A stretch of 64,000 bases of DNA, taken from contig NZ_JAKZLC010000005.1 in NCBI RefSeq assembly GCF_022808815.1, positions 62,001-126,000 of the forward strand, written 5' to 3'. The DNA is from Geothrix paludis (GTDB taxonomy: Bacteria; Acidobacteriota; Holophagae; Holophagales; Holophagaceae). Positions 26,573 through 35,900 of the stretch are shown here, piece after piece. The position numbers were made by a program, and so were the translations under genes. The stretch's first letter is position 1, and each line of letters opens with the position of its first letter. The notes under the pieces are model-generated. The model made no database searches. It saw only the letters and a list, made by a program, of their open reading frames with translations, and had not been told where the DNA came from.

Positions 26573-27733
26573 CTACTTCCGCTTCTTCTTCCCGCCCTTC
26601 TCGGCTCCGAACACCTTGGCCAGGAAGCCTTCTTCGCCCTCCCCGGCGGGCTCGCCGTCGAGGCTTCGACGGAGCTGCTCCAGCAGCTGGCGCTGCTCGG
26701 CCGTGATGGACTTCGGCACGGCCGCCCGCAGGTGCAGGTAGAGGTCGCCGCGGCCGCTGCCCTGGAGCCTGGGGACGCCGGCGTTCACCAGCTTCACCAC
26801 ATGGTCCGCGGGGGTTCCCGCCGCCAGCTTCACCTTGTCCGCGCCGTAGGGCGTTTCGACTTCGAGCGCGCCGCCGGTCACCAGCAGGGGCCAGGACACC
26901 TCCAACCGCTGGTGGAGGTCGAACCCGTCCCGCTCGTACTTCGGATCCTGCTCCACGTCGAACACCACGTAGAGATCGCCGGTGCGGCCGCCGAAGCGCC
27001 CGGCCTCGCCCTGGTTCTGGAGGCGGAGGCGCGTGCCCCGGTCCACGCCCGCGGGCACCTTGAAGCTGACCTTGGCCTTCCGATGGACCCGCCCCTCCCC
27101 GCGGCATTCGCGGCAGGGCTTCGGGATGATGCGGCCCTTGCCTTCGCAGCGGGGGCAGGGCGTGAGCATCTGGAAGAAGCCCTGGCGCATGGCCACCTGG
27201 CCCGCGCCCCGGCACTGGGGGCAGGTCTCCGGACGCGTGCCCGGCTCGCAGCCCGAGCCATGGCAGGTGCCGCAGGCCTCCAGGCGCGGGATGCTGAGCT
27301 CCACGCTGTCCTTGCCGAAGACCGCATCCTTGAAGCTGAGCTTCAGGTTGTACTGCAGGTCCGAGCCCCGCTCCTCGCCGCTGGCCCGCCGCCGGCCGCC
27401 GCCAAAGAGGTCCCCGAATAGCCCGCCGCCGAAGAAGCTGCCGAGAATGTCCTCGAAATCCGCGAACTGGTTCGGGTCGAACTGGAACTGCTGGCCGCCG
27501 CCCCCCGCGCCGCCCAGGCCCGCGTGGCCGAACTGGTCGTACACCCGGCGCTTCTCGGGATCCGACAGCACGCTGTAGGCCTCCGCGGCCTCCTTGAATT
27601 TCTCCTCCGCCTCCTTGTTGCCCGGATTGCGGTCGGGATGCAGCTCCATGGCCAGCTTGCGGTAGGCCTTCTTCAGTTCATCCGTCCCCGCGTCCTTCGA
27701 AACGCCGAGGACTTCGTAGTAGTCACGCTTCAT
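26573..27733 (-). CDS. dnaJ: Chaperone DnaJ
   Basis: 386 residues. J domain with HPD in MELHPDRNP, a Gly/Phe linker, four zinc motifs (CGTCHGSG, CPQCRGAG, CPRCEGKG, CRECRGEG) and the C-terminal substrate domain ending in a Lys-rich tail. It stimulates the DnaK ATPase and delivers clients. Last gene of hrcA-grpE-dnaK-dnaJ. Confidence 0.95.
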   Translation of the reverse strand: MKRDYYEVLGVSKDAGTDELKKAYRKLAMELHPDRNPGNKEAEEKFKEAAEAYSVLSDPEKRRVYDQFGHAGLGGAGGGGQQFQFDPNQFADFEDILGSFFGGGLFGDLFGGGRRRASGEERGSDLQYNLKLSFKDAVFGKDSVELSIPRLEACGTCHGSGCEPGTRPETCPQCRGAGQVAMRQGFFQMLTPCPRCEGKGRIIPKPCRECRGEGRVHRKAKVSFKVPAGVDRGTRLRLQNQGEAGRFGGRTGDLYVVFDVEQDPKYERDGFDLHQRLEVSWPLLVTGGALEVETPYGADKVKLAAGTPADHVVKLVNAGVPRLQGSGRGDLYLHLRAAVPKSITAEQRQLLEQLRRSLDGEPAGEGEEGFLAKVFGAEKGGKKKRK

Positions 27734-27771
27734 GCACCCATCCTGGATTCCAGGATAGCCGATGGGCCGGC

Positions 27772-29634
<1,863 letters not shown>

Positions 29635-29712
29635 GGGTGGAACTCCCGGGGATTTGCAACTTCATGATAAATCGGATTCATGGGTCATCAAAATCGCAGA
29701 GGCGGGCGGCAG

Positions 29713-30402
29713 CTAGGGCTTCCCGGAGTCCTGCAGCCGATTCACCACCACGCGGGCGGGACGGAGGAGCTGTCCCTTGAGGTTGTAGCCGCGTTCGTAG
29801 ACCGCGGCCACGGCGCCGTCGGGAAGGTTCGGATCGCTGAAGGTGGTGAGCGCCTCGGCGTGGAGGGCATCGTATGCGTCGCCGACCTTCAGCGGAAGCG
29901 GCTCGACGTTCATGCGGCGAAGCGCCTCCACGAACTGCTTCTGGATCAGCTCCACACCGCCCCGGAAGGTGTCGACATCCTGGTAGGAGGCGCCAAGGCC
30001 GCGCTCGAAGTTGTCAAGGACGGGAAGCACCTCGAGGAGGATCTTCCGCTCGGCCTGCTCCACGGCCAGGGCGATGTCGCGCTGGACGCGATTGCGGAAA
30101 TTGTTGAAATCCGCCGCCAGGCGCCGGTGCTGATCCATCAGCTCGCCTTCGCGCCGGAGCATTTCCTCCATCTGCCGTTCGGCTTCGGTGAGGGCCGCCT
30201 CCAGACCCTCCCGCGAGCCGTCGAGCTCCGTGAGCTCGCCTTCCTCGAGGGACGGGGCGGGGTATCCCGAGGCCACCTCGTCCGCGACGGACTGGAGATC
30301 CGCGTCCAGGGCATCGTCCAGGCTGAGATCCACCACATCCTCGGGCTCGCCGGAGGGTGGAGCGGGCAGGTCGTTGGGCTCGCGGGGAGTGCCGGTGGTC
30401 AT
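29713..30402 (-). CDS. grpE: Nucleotide exchange factor GrpE
   Basis: 229 residues. A long acidic, disordered N-terminus (about 75 residues) precedes the coiled coil and the beta-wing domain; LAADFNNFRNRVQRD and the C-terminal YNLKGQLLRPARVVVN are GrpE signatures. It exchanges ADP for ATP on DnaK. It sits between hrcA and dnaK. Confidence 0.93.
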   Translation of the reverse strand: MTTGTPREPNDLPAPPSGEPEDVVDLSLDDALDADLQSVADEVASGYPAPSLEEGELTELDGSREGLEAALTEAERQMEEMLRREGELMDQHRRLAADFNNFRNRVQRDIALAVEQAERKILLEVLPVLDNFERGLGASYQDVDTFRGGVELIQKQFVEALRRMNVEPLPLKVGDAYDALHAEALTTFSDPNLPDGAVAAVYERGYNLKGQLLRPARVVVNRLQDSGKP

Positions 30403-30436
30403 CGCAGCAGTATACGCAGTCCAGCGGGGAACCGTC

Positions 30437-31486
30437 TCAGGATCCGCCCTGCCGCCGCTGGACCTGCCGGGACCACCACCGCAGGCCGCCCATGACCCGG
30501 CCGTAGTCCATGCGGAGCGGCCCCACCAGGGCGAAGGTCACGTAGCCGGCCGGCCCCAGCCCCACCGTGCGGACGGCCGTGGCCAGAGGCCAGCCTTCCA
30601 GGTAGGGATTCTCCGACCCCAGCAGCAGCTGGATGTCCTGGGAGGCCCGGTCCGCGAAGGCATTCAGCAGACGGGCCAGGCGGCCCTGCTCTTCGAAGGC
30701 GGCCACCAGGCCCCGGAACCGGGCCACGTCCTCGAATTCGGGAAGCTGGCCAAGACGCCCCAGCCCGGACACCAGCACCGGGGGATCGTCCGCCTGGCGC
30801 TCCTCGGGCCACTGGGAGGCCAGCCCCTGGAGCCGGGTCCGGAGGGTCTCGCCTTCCCGGGCCCCCGCCTGCAGGGCGTCCAGCAGCCTCGACCGCATCT
30901 CGCCCAGGGTGAGGCCCGCGAACTGGGCGGTGGCGAAATTCGCCAGCTCGGTAAGCACCGTATCGCTGTAATTCCATGGGTTGTCCATGAGGCGGTGGTC
31001 CACCTCGCCCAGGCTCCCCACCCAGATGGCCACCAGGCGGCCCGGTCCCACCGGCACGAACTCCAGGCGCACGAGGCGGCTCTGGGTCAGCGGCAGGGGC
31101 AGGGCCAGGCAGACCCCTCCCATCACCTCGGCCAGCGTCCGGCTGGCGTGCCGGGCCCAGGACTCGGGATCCAGGTCGAGGCCGTCCAACGCCGTGGCAA
31201 GGCGCCCTTCCAGCTCGGAGTCCGGGGGTTGCGCCTTCAGCCAGCGGTCCACGTAGTAGCGGTACGCCCGCTCCGTGGGGACCCGCCCGGCGGAGGTGTG
31301 CGGCTGGGCCACCAGGGATTCGTCCTCCAGGTCCGAGAGCACGTTCCGGATGGTGGCGCTGGAGAGGGGCTCCGGGAACCGCTTGGACAGCAGGCGCGAG
31401 CCCACGGGCTCACCGGCCTCCAGGTAGGCCTCGATGAGGGTGCGGAGCACGGATTCGCCGCGGGGGTTGAGGTTGGGAGTGGCCAT
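30437..31486 (-). CDS. hrcA: Heat-shock repressor HrcA
   Basis: 349 residues. N-terminal winged helix with SSATIRNVLSDLE and TSAGRVPTERAYRYYVD, then the GAF-like domain. HrcA normally represses heat-shock operons by binding the CIRCE inverted repeat. I find no CIRCE copy upstream of hrcA, grpE or dnaK here, but another inverted repeat lies 13 bases before the start. The ATG at 31486 has no clear ribosome site. Confidence 0.93.
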   Translation of the reverse strand: MATPNLNPRGESVLRTLIEAYLEAGEPVGSRLLSKRFPEPLSSATIRNVLSDLEDESLVAQPHTSAGRVPTERAYRYYVDRWLKAQPPDSELEGRLATALDGLDLDPESWARHASRTLAEVMGGVCLALPLPLTQSRLVRLEFVPVGPGRLVAIWVGSLGEVDHRLMDNPWNYSDTVLTELANFATAQFAGLTLGEMRSRLLDALQAGAREGETLRTRLQGLASQWPEERQADDPPVLVSGLGRLGQLPEFEDVARFRGLVAAFEEQGRLARLLNAFADRASQDIQLLLGSENPYLEGWPLATAVRTVGLGPAGYVTFALVGPLRMDYGRVMGGLRWWSRQVQRRQGGS

Positions 31487-31498
31487 GGTGGGTAAACT

Positions 31499-31529
31499 TT
31501 GCGGGCTGTCATACTATATACACCCGCAA
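31499..31529. promoter_or_regulatory. Inverted repeat between hrcA and the lipoprotein gene
   Basis: TTGCGGG and CCCGCAA are perfect 7-bp arms 17 bases apart, with a TACTATATA stretch between them. It lies in the 53-base gap between two divergent genes and could be an operator over both promoters. It does not match CIRCE (9-N9-9). Confidence 0.45.
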
Positions 31530-31539
31530 CGGAGGTCCC

Positions 31540-32382
31540 ATGCGCACAGCCCTGATCCGAATGTCCCTCGCCGCGGCGCTTGTCCTGGCCGTGGGATGCA
31601 ACCGCAAGAGCGAAGCCGCCATCCAGGCGGATGAAGCGGCCAAGGCGGCTGAGGCCAAAGTTGCCCAGCTCGAGCAGCAGCTCGCCGAAGCCAAGTCCGG
31701 CAAGGTCACCGGAGAGGACGCCGAGACCGTCAAGCAGGTGACCAAGTCCCAGGTGAAGGCCCTGGAGCGCCAGGTGGCCGACGCGAAGAAGCGCGCCGAG
31801 GCCAAGAAGCAGGAAGCCGCCATGCTGGCTACCGCCCCCGTCGCCAAGGAGGCGCCCAAGCCCGTGGTGGTCGACGTGCCCACCGGCACCAAGCTCGAGA
31901 TCACCCTGGCCCGCGAGCTGGCCACGGACAAGGACCAGGCCGGGGATGCCTGGGAGGGCTCGCTGGCCTCTGACGTCGTGGTGGACGGCAAGCTGGTCTG
32001 GAGCGCCGGCAGCCCGGCCCGGGGCGTCGTGACCCAGAGCGCCGCGGCGGGCCGTCTCAGCAACGGCAAGGGTGCCCTCGGCATCCGTCTCACCGAGATC
32101 GCCGGCGTCGGCATCGATACGGACACGCACGTGGTGGTGGCCACCGCCCGCGGCGAGCGCAACGCCAAGTACATCGGCGGCGGCGCAGCCCTCGGCGCCC
32201 TGGTGGGCCTCCTCTCCGACAAGAAGAACCAGGGTGACCACGCCCTCGGCGGCGCGGCCATCGGCGCCGCCGCCGGTACCGCCGTGGCCGCCGGCACCGC
32301 CGACACCGTGATCAAGATTCCAGCGAGCAAGCCCGTCGCCTTCAGCCTGACCTCGCCGGAGAAGGTGACGCTGAAGAAGTAG
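31540..32382 (+). CDS. Lipoprotein with coiled coil and glycine-rich hydrophobic segment
   Basis: 280 residues. A signal peptide ends in the lipobox LAVGC at about residue 20. Residues 25-95 form an Ala/Lys/Glu coiled coil resembling Lpp-type proteins. A beta-rich domain (about 105-205) is followed by an Ala/Gly segment (GGGAALGALVGLL, GGAAIGAAAGTAVAAG) like glycine-zipper proteins of the outer membrane. GGAGG lies before the ATG. Divergent from hrcA. Function unknown; an envelope role is likely. Confidence 0.75.
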   Translation: MRTALIRMSLAAALVLAVGCNRKSEAAIQADEAAKAAEAKVAQLEQQLAEAKSGKVTGEDAETVKQVTKSQVKALERQVADAKKRAEAKKQEAAMLATAPVAKEAPKPVVVDVPTGTKLEITLARELATDKDQAGDAWEGSLASDVVVDGKLVWSAGSPARGVVTQSAAAGRLSNGKGALGIRLTEIAGVGIDTDTHVVVATARGERNAKYIGGGAALGALVGLLSDKKNQGDHALGGAAIGAAAGTAVAAGTADTVIKIPASKPVAFSLTSPEKVTLKK

Positions 32383-32385
32383 TCA

Positions 32386-32480
32386 TCAGCTATCAATTGT
32401 CAGCTATCGGCCAAAAAAGGAAGCGGGAGGCGTGCCTCCCGCTTCTGCATTTACTGAGAGCTGACAGCTGATAACTGACA
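32386..32480. repeat. Inverted-repeat element enclosing a terminator hairpin
   Basis: Imperfect outer arms of about 23 bases built on TCAGCTATCA/AGCTGACAGC motifs flank the hairpin at 32420. The outer arms lie in the gap between the lipoprotein gene and the prfA fragment. It looks like a small non-autonomous repeat element. Confidence 0.5.
32420..32445 (-). terminator. Terminator downstream of prfA
   Basis: 12-bp arms GAAGCGGGAGGC / GCCTCCCGCTTC with a two-base loop; on the minus strand it is followed by TTTTTT, so it is an intrinsic terminator for the prfA direction. It may also serve the lipoprotein gene without a T-run. Confidence 0.8.
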
Positions 32481-32486
32481 GCCTGC

Positions 32487-32567
32487 TCAAGCCTCCAGTG
32501 CCTGCAACCGCTCCGCCTCGAACGCGGCGCGCAGGGGCTCGATGATGGGTTCGATCTGGCCGGACAT
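32487..32567 (-). pseudogene. Duplicated 3' fragment of prfA
   Basis: An 81-bp reading segment coding 26 residues plus stop that matches the last 26 residues of the adjacent prfA with a single Leu-to-Ile change. The other differences are synonymous third- or first-position changes. It lies 135 bases past the real prfA stop on the same strand and has no upstream part. The substitution pattern suggests it came from an intact prfA homologue. Confidence 0.8.
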
Positions 32568-32702
32568 GGGGGGCCCCGCTCCGGGAGCCCGGACCCCTGG
32601 GGCCGGGCGAACGGGAGGGCGGTCTGGGGGACCGCCCGATCGCGGGCTGCCAGGAGCCGCGTGCGCAGAGCCGCGCAGCGGCGAGCGCTCAGCGGCGGAG
32701 CT
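32568..32702. other. Non-coding spacer between prfA and its fragment
   Basis: GC-rich sequence of 135 bases with short inverted segments such as GGGCGGTC...GACCGCCC. No gene is seen. Together with 32383-32486 it makes a 320-base gap whose content is the repeat element, terminator and prfA fragment. Confidence 0.5.
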
Positions 32703-33776
32703 TCAGGCCTCCAGCGCCTGCAGTCGCTCCGCCTCGAACGCGGCACGCAGGGGCTCGATGATGGGTTCGAGCTGGCCGGACATGAAGCTGTCGATCTGGT
32801 GGATGGTGACGCCGATGCGGTGGTCGGTGACACGACCCTGGGGGAAATTGTAGGTGCGGATCTTCTCGCTGCGGTCGCCGCTGCCCACCTGGGACTTGCG
32901 GAGGGCGGAGTGGGCCGCATCGGCCTCGTCCTGGGCCTTCTGGAGCAGCCGGCTGCGCAGCACGGTCATGGCCTTGGCCATGTTCTTGATCTGGCTGCGC
33001 TCGTCCTGGCAGCTCACGACGGTGTTCGTGGGCAGATGGGTGAGGCGCACGGCGGAGTAGGTGGTGTTCACGCTCTGGCCGCCCTTGCCGCCGGAGCAGA
33101 AGGTGTCGATGCGCAGGTCCTTCTGGTGGATCTCGATGTCCACCTCCTCGGCCTCGGGCATGACCGCCACGGTGGCGGCGGATGTGTGGATGCGGCCCTG
33201 GGTCTCGGTCTTCGGCACCCGCTGCACGCGGTGGACGCCGCTCTCGAAGCGGAAGAGGCTGTAGGCGCCGTCGCCCTGGATCTCCGCCGTGGCCTCCTTG
33301 AGTCCGCCCGCATCGGCGTCGCTCTCATCCAGAACCGACACCTTGAAGCCCCGGCGCTCGGCGAAGCGGATGTACATGCGGAAGAGTTCCGCCGCGAAGA
33401 GCGCCGCCTCCTCGCCACCTGTGCCGGCGCGGACCTCGAGGATCACGTTCTTGGCGTCAGCGGGGTCCTTGGGAATGAGCAGGCGCTTGATCTCGGCTTC
33501 GCCTTCGGCGATGGCCTTCTTCAGGTCGGGGATCTCCATCTCGGCCATCTCGCGGAGATCCGCGTCCATGGTCTTGTCGCCCAGGATGAACTCGGCCTCC
33601 GCCAGCTGTTTGAGGCGCGTGCGCTGGGCCTGGAAGGCCTGGACCACCGGCTCCAGCTCCGCGCGGAGCTTGGTCAGCTCCCGCAGCCGCTTGGGGTCGG
33701 ACACCACGGCGGGATCCTGCAGCTGCGCCTCCACTTCCTGGAAGCGGGCATCCACGGCTTCTAGCTGGTCAAGCAT
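32703..33776 (-). CDS. prfA: Peptide chain release factor 1
   Basis: 357 residues, normal RF1 length. The GGQ loop is in GGKGGQSVN and the RF1-type codon-reading motif is PKT in QRVPKTETQGR, where E. coli has PAT. It reads UAA and UAG. The gene lies 69 bases after rpmE in the same direction, with a terminator between them. Confidence 0.94.
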   Translation of the reverse strand: MLDQLEAVDARFQEVEAQLQDPAVVSDPKRLRELTKLRAELEPVVQAFQAQRTRLKQLAEAEFILGDKTMDADLREMAEMEIPDLKKAIAEGEAEIKRLLIPKDPADAKNVILEVRAGTGGEEAALFAAELFRMYIRFAERRGFKVSVLDESDADAGGLKEATAEIQGDGAYSLFRFESGVHRVQRVPKTETQGRIHTSAATVAVMPEAEEVDIEIHQKDLRIDTFCSGGKGGQSVNTTYSAVRLTHLPTNTVVSCQDERSQIKNMAKAMTVLRSRLLQKAQDEADAAHSALRKSQVGSGDRSEKIRTYNFPQGRVTDHRIGVTIHQIDSFMSGQLEPIIEPLRAAFEAERLQALEA

Positions 33777-33804
33777 GGGACCTCCAGAGCACCGGTACGA
33801 AAAA

Positions 33805-33831
33805 GGGAGGGGCCGAAGATCGGCCCCTCCC
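33805..33831 (-). terminator. Terminator downstream of rpmE
   Basis: 11-bp arms GGGAGGGGCCG / CGGCCCCTCCC around a five-base loop. On the minus strand TTTTT follows, so it ends rpmE transcription before prfA. Confidence 0.8.
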
Positions 33832-33845
33832 TCGGAATGGTGCAG

Positions 33846-34094
33846 CTAGGCTTCGGTCGTCTCGACGGCGGCTTCGGGAGCGGCGGCCGGGGCTTCCTTC
33901 TTGGCGTACTTCTTGTTGAACTTCTCCACGCGGCCCTCGGTGTCCATCAGGCGCTGCTTGCCGGTGAAGTAGGGGTGGCAGGCCGAGCAGATTTCCACGC
34001 GCAGCTCCTTCTTGGTGGAGCGCGTCATGAACTCGTTGCCGCAGGCGCAGTGCACCTTCACATCGTGCAGTTCGGGGTGGATCTTTTCCTTCAT
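33846..34094 (-). CDS. rpmE: Ribosomal protein bL31
   Basis: 82 residues. Zinc ligands C16-x-C18 and C36-x-x-C39 mark the zinc-binding form. The body ends near residue 68 (KYAKKE) and a 14-residue Ala/Pro/Glu tail follows, longer than the 70-residue E. coli protein. AGGAGG lies before the ATG at 34094. The upstream extension of the frame is not part of L31. Confidence 0.93.
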   Translation of the reverse strand: MKEKIHPELHDVKVHCACGNEFMTRSTKKELRVEICSACHPYFTGKQRLMDTEGRVEKFNKKYAKKEAPAAAPEAAVETTEA

Positions 34095-34235
34095 CTCTTC
34101 CTCCTGGGACCGACCGGATGCCCCCATGGGCGGGGTGAACGCACGCGGCTTGTCCACGCAAGATGGATAGCTTATCGCCAAACCGCCCGTCCCTCAAGGA
34201 GGATTCCCGAAACAGGGCCCGGAGACAGGCCTGGA

Positions 34236-34997
34236 TCAGCCCTCCTGCTCCTGGGGCGTCAGCACCCAGCGCTCGGCCAGGACGCGGCGCAGCTTCAGCG
34301 CCAGCATCACGCTGACCAGCAAGGTGGCATTGAAGCTGAGCTCCAGGGGCACCTGCCACCACCGGAAGCGGATCCGGCCCAGGAACCCCGTCTCGAGGGC
34401 GAACATGAAGGCCGTGAAGAGGACCGGTTCCAGAAGGGTCTGCCAGAGCGGGCGCTCCTGGCTGTGGCGCTCCAGGAGGAATCCCGTGTAGGCGCCATAG
34501 AACAGCCGCGTGGGCTTGAACCCGTGGGCCGTGGTGAACCCGAGGGGGATCGAGAGCAGGGAGGTGAGCAGCACGGCCACGGCCGTTCTCGCCCAGGGAT
34601 CGAGCCGGAGCCAGTGGCGCCGGGCCCAGAAGTAGCCAGCCCCCACGGCCAGGCCCTGGGCCGCGGCGAAGGCCACGCAGATGTACCAGCGCCAGCCTTC
34701 GAACCACATGTGGCTGCCCGTGGCGATCCCGATGATCATGCCCGCGGCCAGGGCGGTGCTCCCACGGTGGTTGGCGTCCTGGCCCTCGCCAGCGGCGAGT
34801 TCCCCGGCCAGCAGGCCGGGGCGCTCCTTCTCGGCGAGCAGGGCCGCCATGGCCGATTCGCCCTCGATGCCCCGGGCCTCAGCCTCGTCCAGCAGGTGGG
34901 TCTCCAGTTCCCGCAGCAGCCTGAGGCGCCGCCAGCGGGACACCCCCCTCAGGCCAGCAGCCACTTGGGCGAGGTAGCCGTCGAGCGCGCGGGACAC
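34236..34997 (-). CDS. Membrane protein with N-terminal HAAS-like domain
   Basis: 253 residues. The N-terminal ~70 residues are soluble and helical (LLRELETHLLDEAEARG), like the HAAS domain often paired with PadR regulators. Five to six TM helices follow. It lies 13 bases after the PadR gene, an arrangement that usually means the regulator controls the membrane protein. The function of the membrane part is unknown. Confidence 0.75.
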   Translation of the reverse strand: MSRALDGYLAQVAAGLRGVSRWRRLRLLRELETHLLDEAEARGIEGESAMAALLAEKERPGLLAGELAAGEGQDANHRGSTALAAGMIIGIATGSHMWFEGWRWYICVAFAAAQGLAVGAGYFWARRHWLRLDPWARTAVAVLLTSLLSIPLGFTTAHGFKPTRLFYGAYTGFLLERHSQERPLWQTLLEPVLFTAFMFALETGFLGRIRFRWWQVPLELSFNATLLVSVMLALKLRRVLAERWVLTPQEQEG

Positions 34998-35010
34998 GGT
35001 GATGGATCCT

Positions 35011-35337
35011 TCAGGCCCTCGGCCCGACGAAGGCCTGGACCATGTCCACGAACTGGTTCCACTCCTTCTTCTTGGCGGTCAGGAAGGCCTGCCCCGCGGG
35101 CTGGATGGCGTAATAGCGCCGTTCCCGCCCGTTCTCCTGGGTTTCCCAGTACGACGTGATGAACTCGGTCGCCTCGAGCTTGTGGAGGGCCGGATAAAGG
35201 GCCCCTTCCTTGAGGGTGTAGGTTCCCCCCGTTCTCTGGCGGACCGTCTCGATGATCTGGTAGCCGTACATGGGCCCCTCGCAGAGCAGCGACAGCAGCA
35301 GCAAGGGAGTGCTGCCTTTCAGGAGTTCACGATCCAC
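35011..35337 (-). CDS. PadR family transcriptional regulator
   Basis: 108 residues. Winged-helix domain with LLKGSTPLLLLSLL, MYGYQIIETV and LKEGALYPALHKLE, typical of PadR. I start it at a GTG at 35337 with GGAGG five bases upstream; an ATG at 35364 would place the start inside a palindrome that looks like the operator. It is first in an operon with the HAAS-like membrane protein. Confidence 0.85.
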   Translation of the reverse strand: MDRELLKGSTPLLLLSLLCEGPMYGYQIIETVRQRTGGTYTLKEGALYPALHKLEATEFITSYWETQENGRERRYYAIQPAGQAFLTAKKKEWNQFVDMVQAFVGPRA

Positions 35338-35352
35338 TGGGACCTCCGGTTT

Positions 35353-35371
35353 AGGCACGATCATTGTGCCT
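35353..35371. promoter_or_regulatory. Candidate PadR operator
   Basis: AGGCAC and GTGCCT arms seven bases apart, 16 bases before the chosen start. A related GTGCCCCGCAAATG at 35393 echoes GTGCCTCGCAAAATG at 35366, so two similar sites may exist. Autoregulation is inferred. Confidence 0.5.
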
Positions 35372-35442
35372 CGCAAAATGAGGTCAGTCAAGGTGCCCCG
35401 CAAATGTTTTCACGGGAAGGAACTTCCCAGTGGCCAGGGGGG

Positions 35443-35574
35443 CATGCGGTCCGGTCGGGGTTCGAACCGTGCGGCTGCGCCGCCCCGGCCCGCTTCGACG
35501 CGCCATCTAGGCGCGCTTTGGGCAGTCTACTCGCTGGTTCAAGCCCAGAGACCATCAACAAAGTCAGGGGGGGC
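35443..35574 (+). repeat. tRNA-adjacent tandem repeat, unit A
   Basis: 132-bp unit beginning CATGCGG and ending in a GTCAGGGGGGG block. It contains the hairpin CGCGCC-ATCTA-GGCGCG (35499-35515) and a T-arm-like GGTTCAAGCCC. Unit B follows directly. Confidence 0.7.
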
Positions 35575-35696
35575 CATGCGGCACGATCAGGATTCGAACC
35601 GCGTCGCCGGCCCACGTCGGCGCCACATCTAGTGGCGCCTTGGGCGGTCCACTCGCTGGTTCGAATCCAGAGACCATCAACAAAGCCAGGGGGGCC
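35575..35696 (+). repeat. tRNA-adjacent tandem repeat, unit B
   Basis: About 122 bp, beginning CATGCGG. It contains the hairpin GGCGCCAC-ATCTA-GTGGCGCC (35619-35639) with the same loop as unit A but a different paired stem. Its end carries an inverted copy of the tRNA-Arg T arm (CTGGTTCGAATCCAG) and of the sequence just after the tRNA. Confidence 0.7.
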
Positions 35697-35715
35697 GTTG
35701 GCCCCCCTGGCTTTG
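35681..35715 (-). terminator. Terminator of tRNA-Arg
   Basis: 16-bp arms CAAAGCCAGGGGGGCC / GGCCCCCCTGGCTTTG with a three-base loop, starting one base after the encoded CCA. Its distal arm overlaps the end of repeat unit B. Confidence 0.8.
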
Positions 35716-35716
35716 T

Positions 35717-35793
35717 TGGTGCACCCGACTGGATTCGAACCAGCGACCTTTGGCTTCGGAGGCCAACGCTCTATCCAACTGAGCTACGGGTAC
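35717..35793 (-). tRNA. tRNA-Arg (anticodon CCG)
   Basis: 77 bases forming a full cloverleaf: acceptor GTACCCG/CGGGTGC with one G-U pair, D arm GCTC/GAGC, anticodon stem TTGGC/GCCAA around the loop CTCCGAA, T arm CTGGTTCGAATCCAG, and encoded CCA. Anticodon CCG reads CGG, a common codon in this GC-rich DNA. Confidence 0.95.
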
Positions 35794-35900
35794 TGCGGCC
35801 TTCCATCATGGCGGCGATCGGCGTTCCGTTCAAGGTTGAGGCTCGGGAAGCGGGGTTCCCGCGACCATTGGCTTCGGAGGCCAAGGGCATTCAGGGGCGT

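Noticed and set aside
29635-31539. CIRCE element in the hsp operon
   Set aside because: No 9-N9-9 repeat matching the consensus could be found near hrcA, grpE or dnaK.
35443-35696. Extra tRNA genes in the repeats
   Set aside because: T-arm-like words occur, but no acceptor or complete cloverleaf can be formed.
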